In this document: in pieces, positions 47,317 to 58,900 of the stretch | How positions within the stretch are numbered: position 1 is the first letter of the stretch | Layout of the letters: each line of letters starts with the position of its first letter | Source: Astragalus membranaceus | Taxonomy: Eukaryota; Streptophyta; Magnoliopsida; Fabales; Fabaceae | Length of the DNA: 64,000 nt | Direction: 5' to 3' | Assembly: GCA_039519185.1 (NCBI GenBank) | Contig: CM076849.1 | Coordinates: forward strand, 115,883,806 to 115,947,805 | Translations under genes and position numbers: made by a program | The notes under the pieces: model-generated | What the model was told of the DNA's origin: nothing | The model's database searches: none | Seen by the model: the letters and a program-made list of their open reading frames with translations, nothing else

Positions 47317-47599
47317 GTTCATCTTAGTTATTGTTATTTAGAGTATGTATGAGAACATTTAGTTACTTATTTGTTGTTGGCCGTTTTTGGTTTCATATTT
47401 CATGTTAAGGCTATTATTACTTTTGAAATGGATGGTACGTAGACTTAGACTTTTATCATTAGTAATCAATATATTTGGACTGTTTATCTTCTCACTGTCT
47501 ATGTGTACCATGAAATTTGAATGCTATCAGGTGACTATCAGGTAAAAATGAATTTTAGTATCAGGTAAAAATGAATTTTAAAAAAAAATAATAATTTAG

Positions 47600-47966
47600 G
47601 TTAGCTACGGTTGAACCGTAGTTACATATTGGAAAAAATAATTTAGGTTAGCTACGGTTGAACCGTAGTTACATATTGACCAAGATGCCGCGAATTTCTC
47701 GCGCCAAGATAGACACGGTTTGCCCGTGGCTAACATAGGCGTGTTACAAAACCAAATGAATGATTTAGCCACTGCATAACCGTAGCTAAAGAAATGTCTC
47801 CACGGTTGCTTTTCGCGTGGCTACCGAGGAAAAAGACCGTGGCTAAAATTTGGCGACGCCACGTCCTTTCACGGTTACAAAGACCGTGGCTAAGTATGTT
47901 CGCCATGGTGTTTGGGCCTGTTGGCTACGGTTTTGACCGTGGCTAATCACCATTTTTTTTGTAGTG
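47600..47966. repeat. subterminal repeat array and right TIR of the third CACTA
   Basis: GTTAGCTACGGTTGAACCGTAG occurs twice in a tandem of about 51 bp (47600 and 47646), followed by several AACCGTAGCT/ACCGTGGCTA copies, ending in TTTTTTTTGTAGTG. Confidence 0.88.
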
Positions 47967-47969
47967 TGA

Positions 47970-49041
47970 GATGGATCGGGATCATACTTCCGTAATTGAG
48001 AGACATGAAACACATCATGAATGTTTGACAGAAAGGGTGGTAAGGCTATCTTGTAAGCTAATACCCCCACACGGTGTGTGACTTGATAAGGTCCAATAAC
48101 TTTGGAGTGAGCTTTTTGGACTTTATTGCTCGACCAAACCCAGTGGTAGGTGTGACTCGAAGGAACACGTGAACTCCTTCGAATTTGAATGGTCTGCGAC
48201 GATGATTAGCATAGCTTTTCTGTCGACTCTAAGAAGTCTTCATTTTCTACCTAATCTGCCTCACTTTGTCAGTAGTTTGTTGCACCATCTCCGGCCCCAA
48301 GATTAGGTTCACGCCATCTTGATACCAACATAGAGGTGTCTGGTACTTGCGTCCGTATAGAGCTTCATAGGGTGCCATCCCTATACTTGCATGATAGTTG
48401 TTGTTGTATGTAAACTCGATCAGCGGTAGTAAGTCATCCCAACTTCCATGGTGATCCAACACACATGCCCTCAGCAGGCCCTCTATCGATTGAATTGTTC
48501 TTTATGTCTGTCCATCTGTTTGGGGGTGATACGCAGAACTAAGCCTTAGTTTTGTCCCCAACACTTCATGCAGTGCTCCCTAGAAATGAGAAGTGAACTT
48601 AGGGTCTCTGTTAGAGACGATACTTGAAGGTACTCCATGCAGTCGCACAATCTCAACAATGTAGAATTCAGTCAGTTTCTCTATGTTGCATGTTGTCTTA
48701 ACTGGCAAGAAATAGGCAGACTTGGTTAACCAATCGACGATTACCCAGATCGAGTCATGTCTCTTTTGTGTCCTCAGTAGACCCATTACAAAATCCATAG
48801 AAATGCTATCCCATTTCCATTCTGGCACGTAAAGTGATTTCAACAATCCGGAAGGTCGTTGGTGCTCCACTTTTGCTTTATGATACGTCAAACACGCTGC
48901 CACATACTCTACCACTTGTTTCTTCATACCAGGCCACCAAAACTTTTGTCTTAGATTCTGATACATCTTTTTTGCTCCAGGGTGGATACTCAATATATGC
49001 TGGTGTCTAATATCATCAAGCGAAATCTTGGGAGTGTTACA
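47970..49041 (-). pseudogene. Ty3/gypsy integrase and C-terminal region, decayed
   Basis: The minus strand gives SIHPGAKKMYQNLRQKFWWP (zinc-binding N-terminal region), WDSISMDFVMGL (first catalytic Asp), IVSNRDPKFTSHF (Asn where the second catalytic Asp is usual), then a TAG. The QTDGQT-E-RTIQ motif follows with the catalytic Glu codon replaced by TAA (about 48501), then SWDDLLPLIEFTYNNNYHAS, APYEALYGRK and FLSNIHDVFHVSQLRKYDPD. The frame is cut by the third CACTA. The right boundary reads TGTAACACTCCC on the minus strand, identical to the LTR start at 37473, fused directly to integrase, so most of the element between was deleted. Confidence 0.9.
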
Positions 49042-50232
49042 CTACCCAGTCTTCTTATGATTATTTTTTTGTTTGATGAAGTGTTTAACTTTTGTTGACA
49101 GATTCCAAAGAATATATCTTGCACGCCTGAATAACAGTTAGTAGACTAATTGTTTTCTTGCTTTGGTAACTGAATTGTTGTTTGAACAAATCTGGTTCTT
49201 TCACTTAGGTCGTCCTAGGAGTTTGAGAGAGTGGTAGTTCCTTTATGGCTTCTCCTCCGTTAAGCTTTTAGCTTCCTCCTCCTCCCTTCTACTTTTTGAG
49301 AGTGGCAATGTATCACTTCCTACAACACAACCAACAACCATCCATTCCCCACCTGAGCCACATGCTACGACCTTGACCTTCATGTTCTAGATCTACACCA
49401 TTGAAGCCCATCCTCTTCCTCCACAATCAAGGCCACCGGATGATCTCCCTTCAAGGGATGGCGCTCTAGAGGTTCCATTGTTTATGGTGAACTGCTACTC
49501 CTACCTGTTAACCGCCAGTATCTACCCTATTTTTTCTTTCTCTGCCTTTACACCTTGGCCGGTTTGGTTCTGCTCTAAATAAATTTCAAAGGTACCCACA
49601 ACTCTCTTTGAGTTTTATTAAGTTAGGTGTTTGATGTTATGCCTCAAAAACCTTGTTAAATTAAAAAACAAGATGAACAACTCTCTTTGTGGATCTCTTG
49701 ATGTCAGTTATTCTTATGGGTTGATGGAAGCTCATTGTAAAAACCCAAATAAAGGATTAAGCCTAACTTAAATTAAAAAACAAGATGAACTTCGTTATGA
49801 TCGCCCACTGCCCTCTAATCCCTCCCTTGGTTCAAATCAACAATATTGGAGCATTTGGCCCAATTTGAAGCTTATCGCCTAGAAGACACTTAAAGTGGTC
49901 CCTTATCCAAAGTTGCAAAGATCAAAGAGTTATGAATTACCTAACAAAATAGAGGAAATTTGTCTAATAGGGGGATGTTATTAGTTCAAGCCATTGAGGC
50001 GACCACCGACAAAACCACTAGATTGTGTCGAAGGTAGATAGACGGGCCACTTATATAGGCTAAATAAAGTTTTATCGACTGTTGTTTTAGGAGCATCTTA
50101 TGAGCTTATAGTTATATATAGCAGATTGCAGGAATCTTGTATGATACCTCAATTGTAGGTTATTAAGTTATACATGTAGGTTTTGTCGGAAAAAAAAGTT
50201 ACACATGTAGGTGTAATAGTTGTGTTGTTCAG
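49042..50232. other. gene-poor stretch before the LINE tail
   Basis: No gene recognised. 49200-49560 is relatively GC- and CT-rich, unlike its surroundings, and may be the 5' part of a decayed retroelement. The block AATTAAAAAACAAGATGAAC occurs twice (about 49659 and 49773). Confidence 0.35.
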
Positions 50233-50406
50233 TACTCTGATTCTACGTTGGCCATTCACCTACAGCACAAGACTGTTAATCTGTGACATCATTATGAAGC
50301 TATCATTTGTAATATTAAGGAGCTTATTGCTAGAGATCGCAATGTTCAGTTGTCTCATACTTTGAGAGAAGCAAATGAAACTCCAGATTTTTTGGCTAAA
50401 ATTTGA
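50233..50406 (+). pseudogene. LINE RNase H-like domain fragment
   Basis: The frame reads YSDSTLAIHLQHKTVN, stop, HHYEAIICNIKELIARDRNV, then QLSHTLREANETPDFLAK and ends at TGA 50404-50406. The SDS-LAI...HTLREAN--ADFLAK pattern is the RNase H-like (RVT_3) end of plant LINEs. An in-frame TGA follows TVNL. It lies about 430 bp upstream of the MFS gene start and is unrelated to it. Confidence 0.75.
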
Positions 50407-50841
50407 GCAACTAATGGCATCAATTTCTTTTTTCAATAAGATGCCTATACACTCTTTATAAGGATGTAGTTTTTGTTTTGTTGTTTTATTTTTATTTTAT
50501 TAGTGTTACCAAAAAATTGAATATTTTAAATGACAATTCTGTGCATCTTACACGTGGGGGTGCCTCGCTGGCATCCCTGACACTTAAATCGATCCATTTG
50601 ACAATCCGGTTTCAACAGTTCCACTCCCGTCCAACACATTAGAAAGAAGAAAAATAATTAAAAAAGAGTAAAGAAAAGAAACAGATACTACTAGTATGCG
50701 AATTGCGACGCCAAACAAGACTGACACCGTCTCAGAAATCCGATGAAGAATTCAACGTCGGCAATTCTACATCGCCACGCTTCCTTTCCCCAAAAATAAC
50801 AAGAAAAAAACCAAACACAAAACATCCCCAATTTTCTGAAG

Positions 50842-53800
50842 ATGAAGGCAGAGACGATGACACTAGTGCTGGTGAACCTAGCGGGGATAATGGAAAGAGC
50901 TGATGAATCTCTACTTCCAGGTGTGTACAAAGAAGTTGGTGCAGCTCTTCACACAGATCCTACAGGACTTGGTTCCTTAACTCTATTCCGATCCATTGTT
51001 CAATCTTCTTGTTACCCTATTGCTGCTTACCTCGCTACCCGCCATAACCGTGCACACGTCATCGCACTCGGTGCTTTCCTTTGGGCTGCCGCTACTTTCC
51101 TTGTTGGTTTCTCCTCCACTTTCCTTCAGGTTACTTCGATTTTCGTCTTATTTGTTTCATTTCCAGTTACATTGTTTTATATATTATATTCTTCCCTAAG
51201 TATTTTGACACCATTTAGCCAAATTTTTATGTCCCCATTGACTCAATCTATTGAAAAGAGTAGAGGAAAGTTTCAATTTAGTCTTTCAATTAAGCATCGT
51301 TGTTTCTTAATTAGTCCCAAAACTATAATAAAAACTCATTACTGACATTGGATTGTTTCTGTTGATTAATTTAGTTCCTAAAATTTACTGTTTAAAGCCA
51401 TTAATTTTAGGGATTTTTCATATTTTAGACATTAAGTTGGAGAGAAAATAATACTTTAGGACTAAATTGAGAGATTAGGACTAAATTGAGAGATTATTCA
51501 AAAGAGTATGAGTTTGGATTAACAAGCACTTTGGAATTTGAGACCTAGTGGATGCTTGGTTTCCCAATTGGAAGAGGCAAAAGTGATTCTAGAGACATAA
51601 AATTGACTATGACGTGTTTAGGTAGGTGTCTTCACGTAGAAAAGATTTTGCATCTAGAGTCAATTCTATCTTGATGTTGGTATTTTAGTTTTAGCTTTTT
51701 CCTTTAAAAGTGATTTTTATTCTAAATATTTGTCTTCAACTTATTCTAATGTATCCTAACATAAATCACTTTACATTCAACCCAATCGTTCAAAATCAAA
51801 TTTTGACACGGCGGAATTAAACATTCACTTACATGTTTTTATAGGTATAACTACTACACTATCGTTAACTAACAGCTGATTGTATTCAGTTTTTTACTTT
51901 GAAGTCATTGTGTTATAGGTAGCTATATCGCGAGGATTAAATGGGATTGGTCTCGCACTTGTAACTCCTGCAATCCAGTCTCTTGTTGCTGACTCTACGG
52001 ATGATGGAAATCGCGGAATGGCTTTTGGATGGCTTCAGCTAACCGGCAATGTTGGTTCAATAATTGGTGGTCTCTTCTCAGTGTTGATAGCTCCAATAAC
52101 AGTCTTTGGTATACCTGGTTGGAGAATTTCCTTTCACATTGTTGGATTAATAAGCATTCTAGTAGGTATTTTAGTGTACCTCTTTGCGATCGATCCACAT
52201 TTTGTGAATAATGATACAAATGGTAGTAGCAATGAAGTTCCAAAGAAAACATTTTGTTCAGAAGTAAAACATTTGGTTGAGGAAGCAAAAACAGTGTCTA
52301 AGATTTCATCTTTCCAGATAATTGTTGCACAGGGTGTCACTGGCTCATTCCCTTGGTCCGCTTTGTCATTTGCGCCGATGTGGTTAGAGCTAATTGGCTT
52401 CTCCCATCAGGAAACTGCTTTCCTAATAGCTTTGTTTGTGGTTGCTAGTTCTATTGGGGGTTTGTTTGGAGGTAAGATGGGAGATATTCTTTCCAGGCGT
52501 CTTCCAAATTCTGGAAGGATAATTCTAGCTCAGATAAGCTCTGGATCAGCAATTCCCCTTGCAGCAATTCTTTTACTGGGTTTACCAGATGATCCGTCCA
52601 CAGCATTATCACATGGTTGTATTCTCATCATTATGGGTTTCTTTATATCATGGAATGGTCCGGCTACAAATAAGTATGTATTTTCATCTATCCAATATTT
52701 CTGTCTGGTTGCTTGATTTAGCAGTTGCCACAAACATTCTGGAAATATCTTTCAACCTTCTCACTTTTATTAGGATGATTAATTCAGATTTTATGTCAAT
52801 CAAAGTTTGCTGCAATCATTGTTGTTGACAAATTGCCATCGTCGAGTAATCCTATATGGCGGCGCCATCTGCAATATGGCGTTTTTAGGCGGTTGATTTT
52901 AGAGGGGTGTTAGATATTGGCCCCTAATTATGATAAAAATATTAATGGGCCTTGTTAATTAATATTAGTAGGCAGTTTTATTCTTGGCAGGAAGTTTTTA
53001 CTAATTGTAACCATGGTAGTCAAACGCGCGCTTTAGATCGTAACATCGTACGATCTCACGCGATTTCCTCTCAGCACCGTGGCAACGCGTGGAAGAAATC
53101 GCTGGCAGAGGCGGAGCGGTGGGCGCGGCGTGATAACGCGTGGAAGCGTGGGAGCTGCGATCTCTCTCACGCGACAGAAAGCCCAATAACACCCACGACC
53201 CGGTTCGCGACCCGGAAGACAAAACGTGACCCTATTCGAATTTCTACACATATTTCGGATAAAAATGCAATTAAAGGTACGCTGAATCAATTCATTGCAA
53301 CGGTAACACCTCTTTGGGACTCATGCATCTTAATTACTTCCCAATTCCTAGATTCAACAATCATTCAGATTCATTCATCATTCATTCGATATCAGTGAAA
53401 TGCTTTAATTCGTTCATCAATCATTCTCTGATATCAGGGAAATGGTTTAATACATTCATCAATCATTCTCTTCTATAAATCATAGTCAGTTCTCACCTCT
53501 TCTTAAAAACGACTCAAGTCTCAAACTCTCAATCAAACACTGAAACACCAGAATCCAGAATCCCACCTCTTCTTTCAGCCCCTCTGTTCTCCAATTTCTC
53601 TCAATCAACGACTCACCTTTCTATTTTATCATGTCTTCAATCCATGTTGCCGCCACACAAGAGGATTTGGAGATACCTAACCTTGATGATGAAATTGATG
53701 GAGTACGAGCTGAAGATTGTATATGGAAGATGTTGGTTTTGACTACAATGCCTTGGATGAGTTGTTAAAGTAGTGTTTTTTAGATATTCTAGATGCTGAT

Positions 53801-55223
53801 TGTGTTTTTATTTTATGTTTGAGACTATGACAATTGTGGTTTATGATCAAATTAATGAAAATTTTATGCTTAGGTTATGTTGCTAGCATCTTAAATATAA
53901 TTTGGTCTTTTTGGTGGGATCTTACGATCCGTGTTACGATCCCACGATTTACGCTTTTTCTATACCCAAGCGATCTTTGGTAAGATCTCGAGTTTGACAA
54001 CCATGATTGTAACTGCCATATGCAACTACTATGTCTAGTTAGAATGGTAGGAATTAGTTAGTTAGGAGAATAAGACATTGATTATAAATAGAAGGGGTGA
54101 TTGAGAGAGGGTATCTTGGCATTTGTATGGATTTGGGGGCCTATTAGGAATTCGGAGAGTTCTGGATCTCTTGAATATCCAGATAATATAATTTTAATCT
54201 TCATTTCACGGAAAGATACTAGTTGGTTTCTAGCATGGGGTTTTGGCAATCCGCTACTGACAGCATTGGCTGCAAAACACTGTGTTCCTATATTGTAAAA
54301 CACGTTTGAGTACCAATTTGAATTCCTGTCGAGGATTGTGGCAGCCGACCTTGAAATGGGGCAACCTCCATTAAGTTTTTACAACCAGAGAGTTAAATTT
54401 ATAGCAAACTGAATTGTGGAACTGTAAATAGCTACCTTAGGGTGCCTCTTCCAAATAATTTCAACTTTTCAATATAAATAGCTACCTTCAATTAGCTCTT
54501 CCAAATAATTTCAACTTTTCAATTTTGTTTTTACATAGTTTTTGAGTTATTATGAAATTGTTTGATTTTTGCTCATTTTTGTTTGTAGCTGTTGTTCACT
54601 TTGTGGCTGTGTTGTGCAGACAATTATGTGTCTGCCTATGATAGATATAATGCAGACAACTCTTTGTGTGATTGTAATGAAGCTTCTTCATTTCATGTTT
54701 ATGCATGGGTTAATTTCTTAACTGTATTATGGGCATTAGTCCAATTTTTGCAGAGATAGTTCCCGAAAAAGCCAGAACAAGTGTGTATGCATTGGACCGA
54801 TCATTTGAGTCTATACTATCATCTTTTGCTCCCCCTGCAGTGGGAATTTTGGCACAGCATGTTTATGGATATAAGCCTGTTCCTAAAGGATCTAGTGAAT
54901 CTCAAGAAATTTCAACAGACAGAGACAATGCTGCATCACTGGCAAAGTCTCTTTACACAGCAATAGGAATTCCAATGGCTCTCTGCTGTTTAATCTACTC
55001 ATTTCTTTATAGGACCTATCCAAGAGATAGGGAACGAGCTAGGATGGATGCTTTAATTGAATCAGAGATGCAGCAAATAGAAACAGATGGCTTAGTCATT
55101 GATAAAGAGCTTCAATTAGAAGAAATGTCTATTGGAGATTATGATGGTGATGGTGATGACATTGATGATGAAGAGAACACATTGCTATACAGGCAGTTGA
55201 CATTCTCCAACTTAGCTGAGTAG
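50842..55223 (+). CDS. MFS transporter, UNE2-like
   Basis: Three exons (50842-51129, 51919-52673, 54740-55223) join with GT-AG sites into 508 codons without a break. The protein is a 12-helix major facilitator (PF07690). Residues 1-20 read MKAETMTLVLVNLAGIMERA; then GSLTLFRSIVQSSCYP, GIGLALVTPAIQSLVADSTD and GMAFGWLQLTGNVGSIIGG. A motif-A-like loop, GGKMGDILSRR, lies between helices 8 and 9. The tail is acidic (DYDGDGDDIDDEE). Sequence and exon layout resemble Arabidopsis UNE2 (At1g78130), a membrane protein known from a female gametophyte screen; the substrate is unknown. Start chosen at the ATG that opens the conserved MKAET segment. Intron 2 (2.07 kb) holds transposon insertions, but exons and splice sites are intact, so it is probably functional. 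Confidence 0.93.
51130..51918 (+). other. intron 1 of the MFS gene
   Basis: A 789-bp AT-rich intron with GT-AG ends. A short duplication (GGACTAAATTGAGAGATTA near 51459 and 51478) is the only structure noted. Confidence 0.85.
52908..54302 (+). repeat. probable solo copia LTR in MFS intron 2, split by a hAT element
   Basis: The sequence begins TGTTAGATATTGGCCCC at 52908. After removal of the hAT insertion it continues with a TATA-like ATTATAAATAGAAGGGG at about 54081 and may end near TTGTAAAACA (54302), giving about 390 bp. No 5-bp duplication matches the proposed ends, so the right boundary is uncertain and the identification rests on style. Confidence 0.45.
53012..54005 (+). mobile_element. 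non-autonomous hAT element, 8-bp TSD
   Basis: The ends read CATGGTAGTCAAAC and, reverse-complemented, CATGGTTGTCAAAC. A perfect 8-bp duplication, ATTGTAAC, lies at 53004-53011 and 54006-54013, the hAT signature. Inside, 53631-53770 encodes a short tail reading EIPNLDDEIDGVRAED, then, after a frame change, EDVGFDYNALDELLK, which resembles the acidic C-terminal end of hAT transposases. The rest of the transposase is missing. Confidence 0.88.
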
Positions 55224-55917
55224 TTAATTCCAAATACATTACAAAATTTCAGCAGGTATGCAAAGATTACATGGCTCGTTTAAAAGAATTTTCCAGAACT
55301 ATATTTTGTGCAGTTTTTGCTCATCAATTAAACGTGGACAGTATTAGAACAAACTGTAAATGCCTTCATAGTTTTGTAGACTTAATAGGAAGAGTTCCTT
55401 TCGTATATGCAATTAATTGTGTACAAAGTAATACATAGGATGACAATGAATGTAAATTTATATGTTTTGGCTAATGCAATTGTTAAATGTCAAATACGCG
55501 ATGAATTTCAAAAATGCAAACATCAAAGTCAACTAGTACTATACTTATATGCAAACAACATCATGACAGTAAACACCTACCCACCTAAATTCACTAGATT
55601 TTCTAGCCAATTAAAACCCTGGAACTTTTTAACAAAAGCGGATGCCAATGCCATCACCCTGCACTATATACTTCAACAGGTCGGGAAAAAGAAAAAACAG
55701 GTGGTCAACCATGAGTCACAGATGACTTGTATCAGTGTATGCTTTTGATCACCAGGAAAACATCAGCTTACACATGAAAACATTTTGAACCGTCACAGAA
55801 TTCCAAGGTAACAGCAATAAAAATTGAATCACGTCAAAGAAAAATTTAGCAGAACATGTATGACTTTATTACGGTCATATGGAGGAAAAAGTGACGAAGT
55901 TAATGTTTTGTTGATAA
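55224..55917. other. 3' flank of the MFS gene
   Basis: No gene recognised. Short AT-rich open frames (for example from 55407) look random. The 3' untranslated region of the MFS gene should lie in the first few hundred bases; no single polyadenylation signal stands out. Confidence 0.4.
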
Positions 55918-58900
55918 CTAGTACCGTACCCGTGCATCCGCACGGGCCGCGTTACGTCATACGATTACCTCAAATAAAAACGCTAGTTTGAAATCTCATT
56001 AATCTAAAATCAATTGTAAAATATTGATGATGACTTGCATACGGACAGGTGCTGTCGTGTTCTTCTTACGAATGAATTTAAACAGTATTTAAATAGTCTG
56101 AACATTACTCCGTGAAATAAAGAAAAATTTAAAGTAGATAAAAAAGGAGTGTCAAATAAAAAATTGATAAATATTAAAACTAAAAATGTAAAAGTATCAT
56201 TTAAAAACAATATGTGCATTTTTCTCGTGTGTTTTTATATATCAGTGCAGTGTTTTTTTATATATCAGTGTTGTTATCCCATGTTTTTTTATATATCAGT
56301 GCAACTATCCCGTGTTTTGATATATATCATTGCAATTATCCCGTGTTTTGATATATATATCAGTGCAGTTATCTCGTAGTTTCAATTAATTATTTTAGTT
56401 GATTAATAGATTATAGTAAATAGTAAAAGAGAGATAGTAGATTATCAATAAGAAATATTTATTTTAAATATTAATCAGTAATTTAAATAGTCATTAAATA
56501 TTACTGTTTTTTAGATAGTAGGTTTATAGTAGTCTTCCAAAACTTTAATTATCAATGACAAATATTAATCCTTTGTGTTTTTATATATTTGTGTAGTTAT
56601 CCAGTGTGATTTTATATATCATTGAAGTTATCTCATAGTTTCAATCGATTATTTGAGTTGATTAGTAGATTATTACGGTTATACCGTATTTTTATATTAG
56701 ATTATTTGAGTTGATTAGCAGATTATAGTAGATTATAGTAGATTATTGTAGTTATCACGTGTTTTTTTAGATAGTAGTTTTATAGTAGTTTTCCAAAATT
56801 ATAGTTATCAATGGTAAATATTAATTATAAATTGTCAAAAAAATTATAAATATCAATGGTAAATATTAATCCCGTGTTTTTTTATATATCACTGCAGTTA
56901 TCCCGTGTTTTTTATTTATCAGTGCAGTTATCTCGTAGTTTCAATTAATTATTTTAGTTGATTAGTAGATTATAGTAGATAACAAAAGTTAGATATTAGA
57001 TTATCAATAAGAGATATTTGTTTTAAATATTAATTACTAATTTAAATAGTCATTAAGTCTTCTTGTTTTTTAGATAGTAGGTTTGTTGTAGTAGTCTTCA
57101 AAATTTTTAATTAAAGTAGTGTTTGTATAAATTTAGAAATTTAGTTAAAAGAATTAAAGTAAAGTGATAAGAGAAAAAGAATAATTATTTATGGGAAAAG
57201 TAAAGTAAAAAGAAAAAAAAAAGGAAGAAAGAGAGTGTAAAAGAAAAGTGAAAATGAGGAAAGAGAGTGTAAGAAGAAAAAGAAAAAAGGAAGAAATAGA
57301 GTGTAAGATAAAAGTGAAAAGTAAGAAAGAGAGTGTAAGAATAAAGAGAAAAAAAAGAAGAAATAGGGTGTAATGACTTTTTTACCCTAAAAAATTTGAG
57401 GTGTCTTTTAGATAGAATGGGGGTATTGGTAAAATCATATGTAGTGAATTTGTATAAATCTATTTTTAATTAAAGTAGTGTTTGTATAAATGTAGAAATT
57501 TAGTTAAAAGAATTAAAGTAAAGTGATAAGAGAAAAAGAATAATTATTTATGGAAAAGTAAAGTAAAAAGAAAAAAAAGGAAGAAAGAGAGTGTAAAAGA
57601 AAAGTGAAAATGAGGAAAGAGAGTGTAAGAAGAAAAAGAAAAAAGGAAGAAATAGAGTGTAAGAGAAAAGTGAAAAGTAAGAAAGAGAGTGTAAAAATAA
57701 AGAGAAAAAAAGAAGAAATAGGGTGTAATGACATTTTTACCCTAAAAAATTTGAGGTGTCTTTTAGATAGAATTTGGGTATTAGTAAAATCATATGTGGT
57801 GAATTTGTATAAATCTATAGTAGATTTACACAGTATTTAAATAATCTGAACATTACTCCGTGAAAATAAAGAAAAATTTAAAGTACTTAAAAAAGGAGTT
57901 TCAAATAAAAAATTGAAAAATATTAAAACTAAAAATGTAAAAGTATCATTTTAAAACAATATGTGCAATTATCCCGTGTGTTTTTATATATCAGTGCATT
58001 GTTTTTTTATATATCAGTGTTGTTATCCCATGTTTTTTTATATATCAGTGCAACTATCCCGTGTTTTGATATATATCATTGCAATTATCCCCGTATTTTT
58101 TTTATATATTAGTGAAGTTTTCCAGTGTTTTTTTATGTATCAGTGCAGTTATCTCATAGTTTCAATTGATTATTTGAGTTGATTATTAGATTATTGTAGA
58201 TATTGAAAGATAGATAGTAGATTAATAATAAAAAATATTTATCCCGTGTTTTCTTATATATCAGTAATAATTATTTGTCCCTTTTTTAGGTATTAGTGAC
58301 AAATATTTGTCGCGTGTGTTTTAAATATTAATCAGTTTAAATAGTCATTTAGCCTTCTTGTTTTTTTAGATAGTAGTTTTCAAAAACTATAATTATCATT
58401 GACAAATATTAATCCCTTGTTTTTTTATATATCACTGCAGTTATCCTCGTGTTATTTATATATCCGTGCAGTTATCTGTTAGTTTCAATTGATTATTTTA
58501 GTTGATAATAGATTATAGTAGATGGTAAATTTGTTAGATAGTAGATTATCAATAAGAAATAATTGTTTTAATTATTAATTAGTAATTTAAATAGTCATTA
58601 AGCCTGCTTATTTTTTAGATAGTAGGTTTGTAGTAGTAGGTTTCAAAAAATTTAATTATCAATGACAAATATTAATCTCGTGTTTTTTTTATATATCAGT
58701 GCAGTTATCTCGTAGTTTCAATTAATTATTTTAGTTGATTAATAGATTATAGTAAATAGTAAAAGAGAGATAGTAGATTATCAATAAGAAATATTTATTT
58801 TAAATATTAATCAGTAGTTTAAATAGTCATTAAATATTATTGTTTTTTTGATAGTAGGTTTATAGTAGTCTTCCAAAACTTTAATTATCAATGACAATTA

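Larger units (their letters stand above)
37700..47966 (+). mobile_element. third CACTA element, left terminus not found
   Basis: The right end, reverse-complemented, reads CACTACAAAAAAAATGGTG and ends at 47966; the next three bases are TGA. Subterminal repeats TAGCTACGGTT/AACCGTGGCTA fill 47600-47955. It contains a TNP2 transposase gene and an intact TnpA-like gene in the canonical order. No matching CACTA end or subterminal repeats were found on the left, so the left terminus has been lost. The left coordinate given is approximate: gypsy sequence ends near 37620 and transposon-like content begins after it. Confidence 0.75.

Noticed and set aside
52952..53398. 148-codon open frame in MFS intron 2
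   Set aside because: It crosses the left end of the hAT element and has no domain.
57513..57840. Lys/Glu-rich and Ser/Phe-rich open frames
   Set aside because: Artefacts of the purine-only block and its complement.
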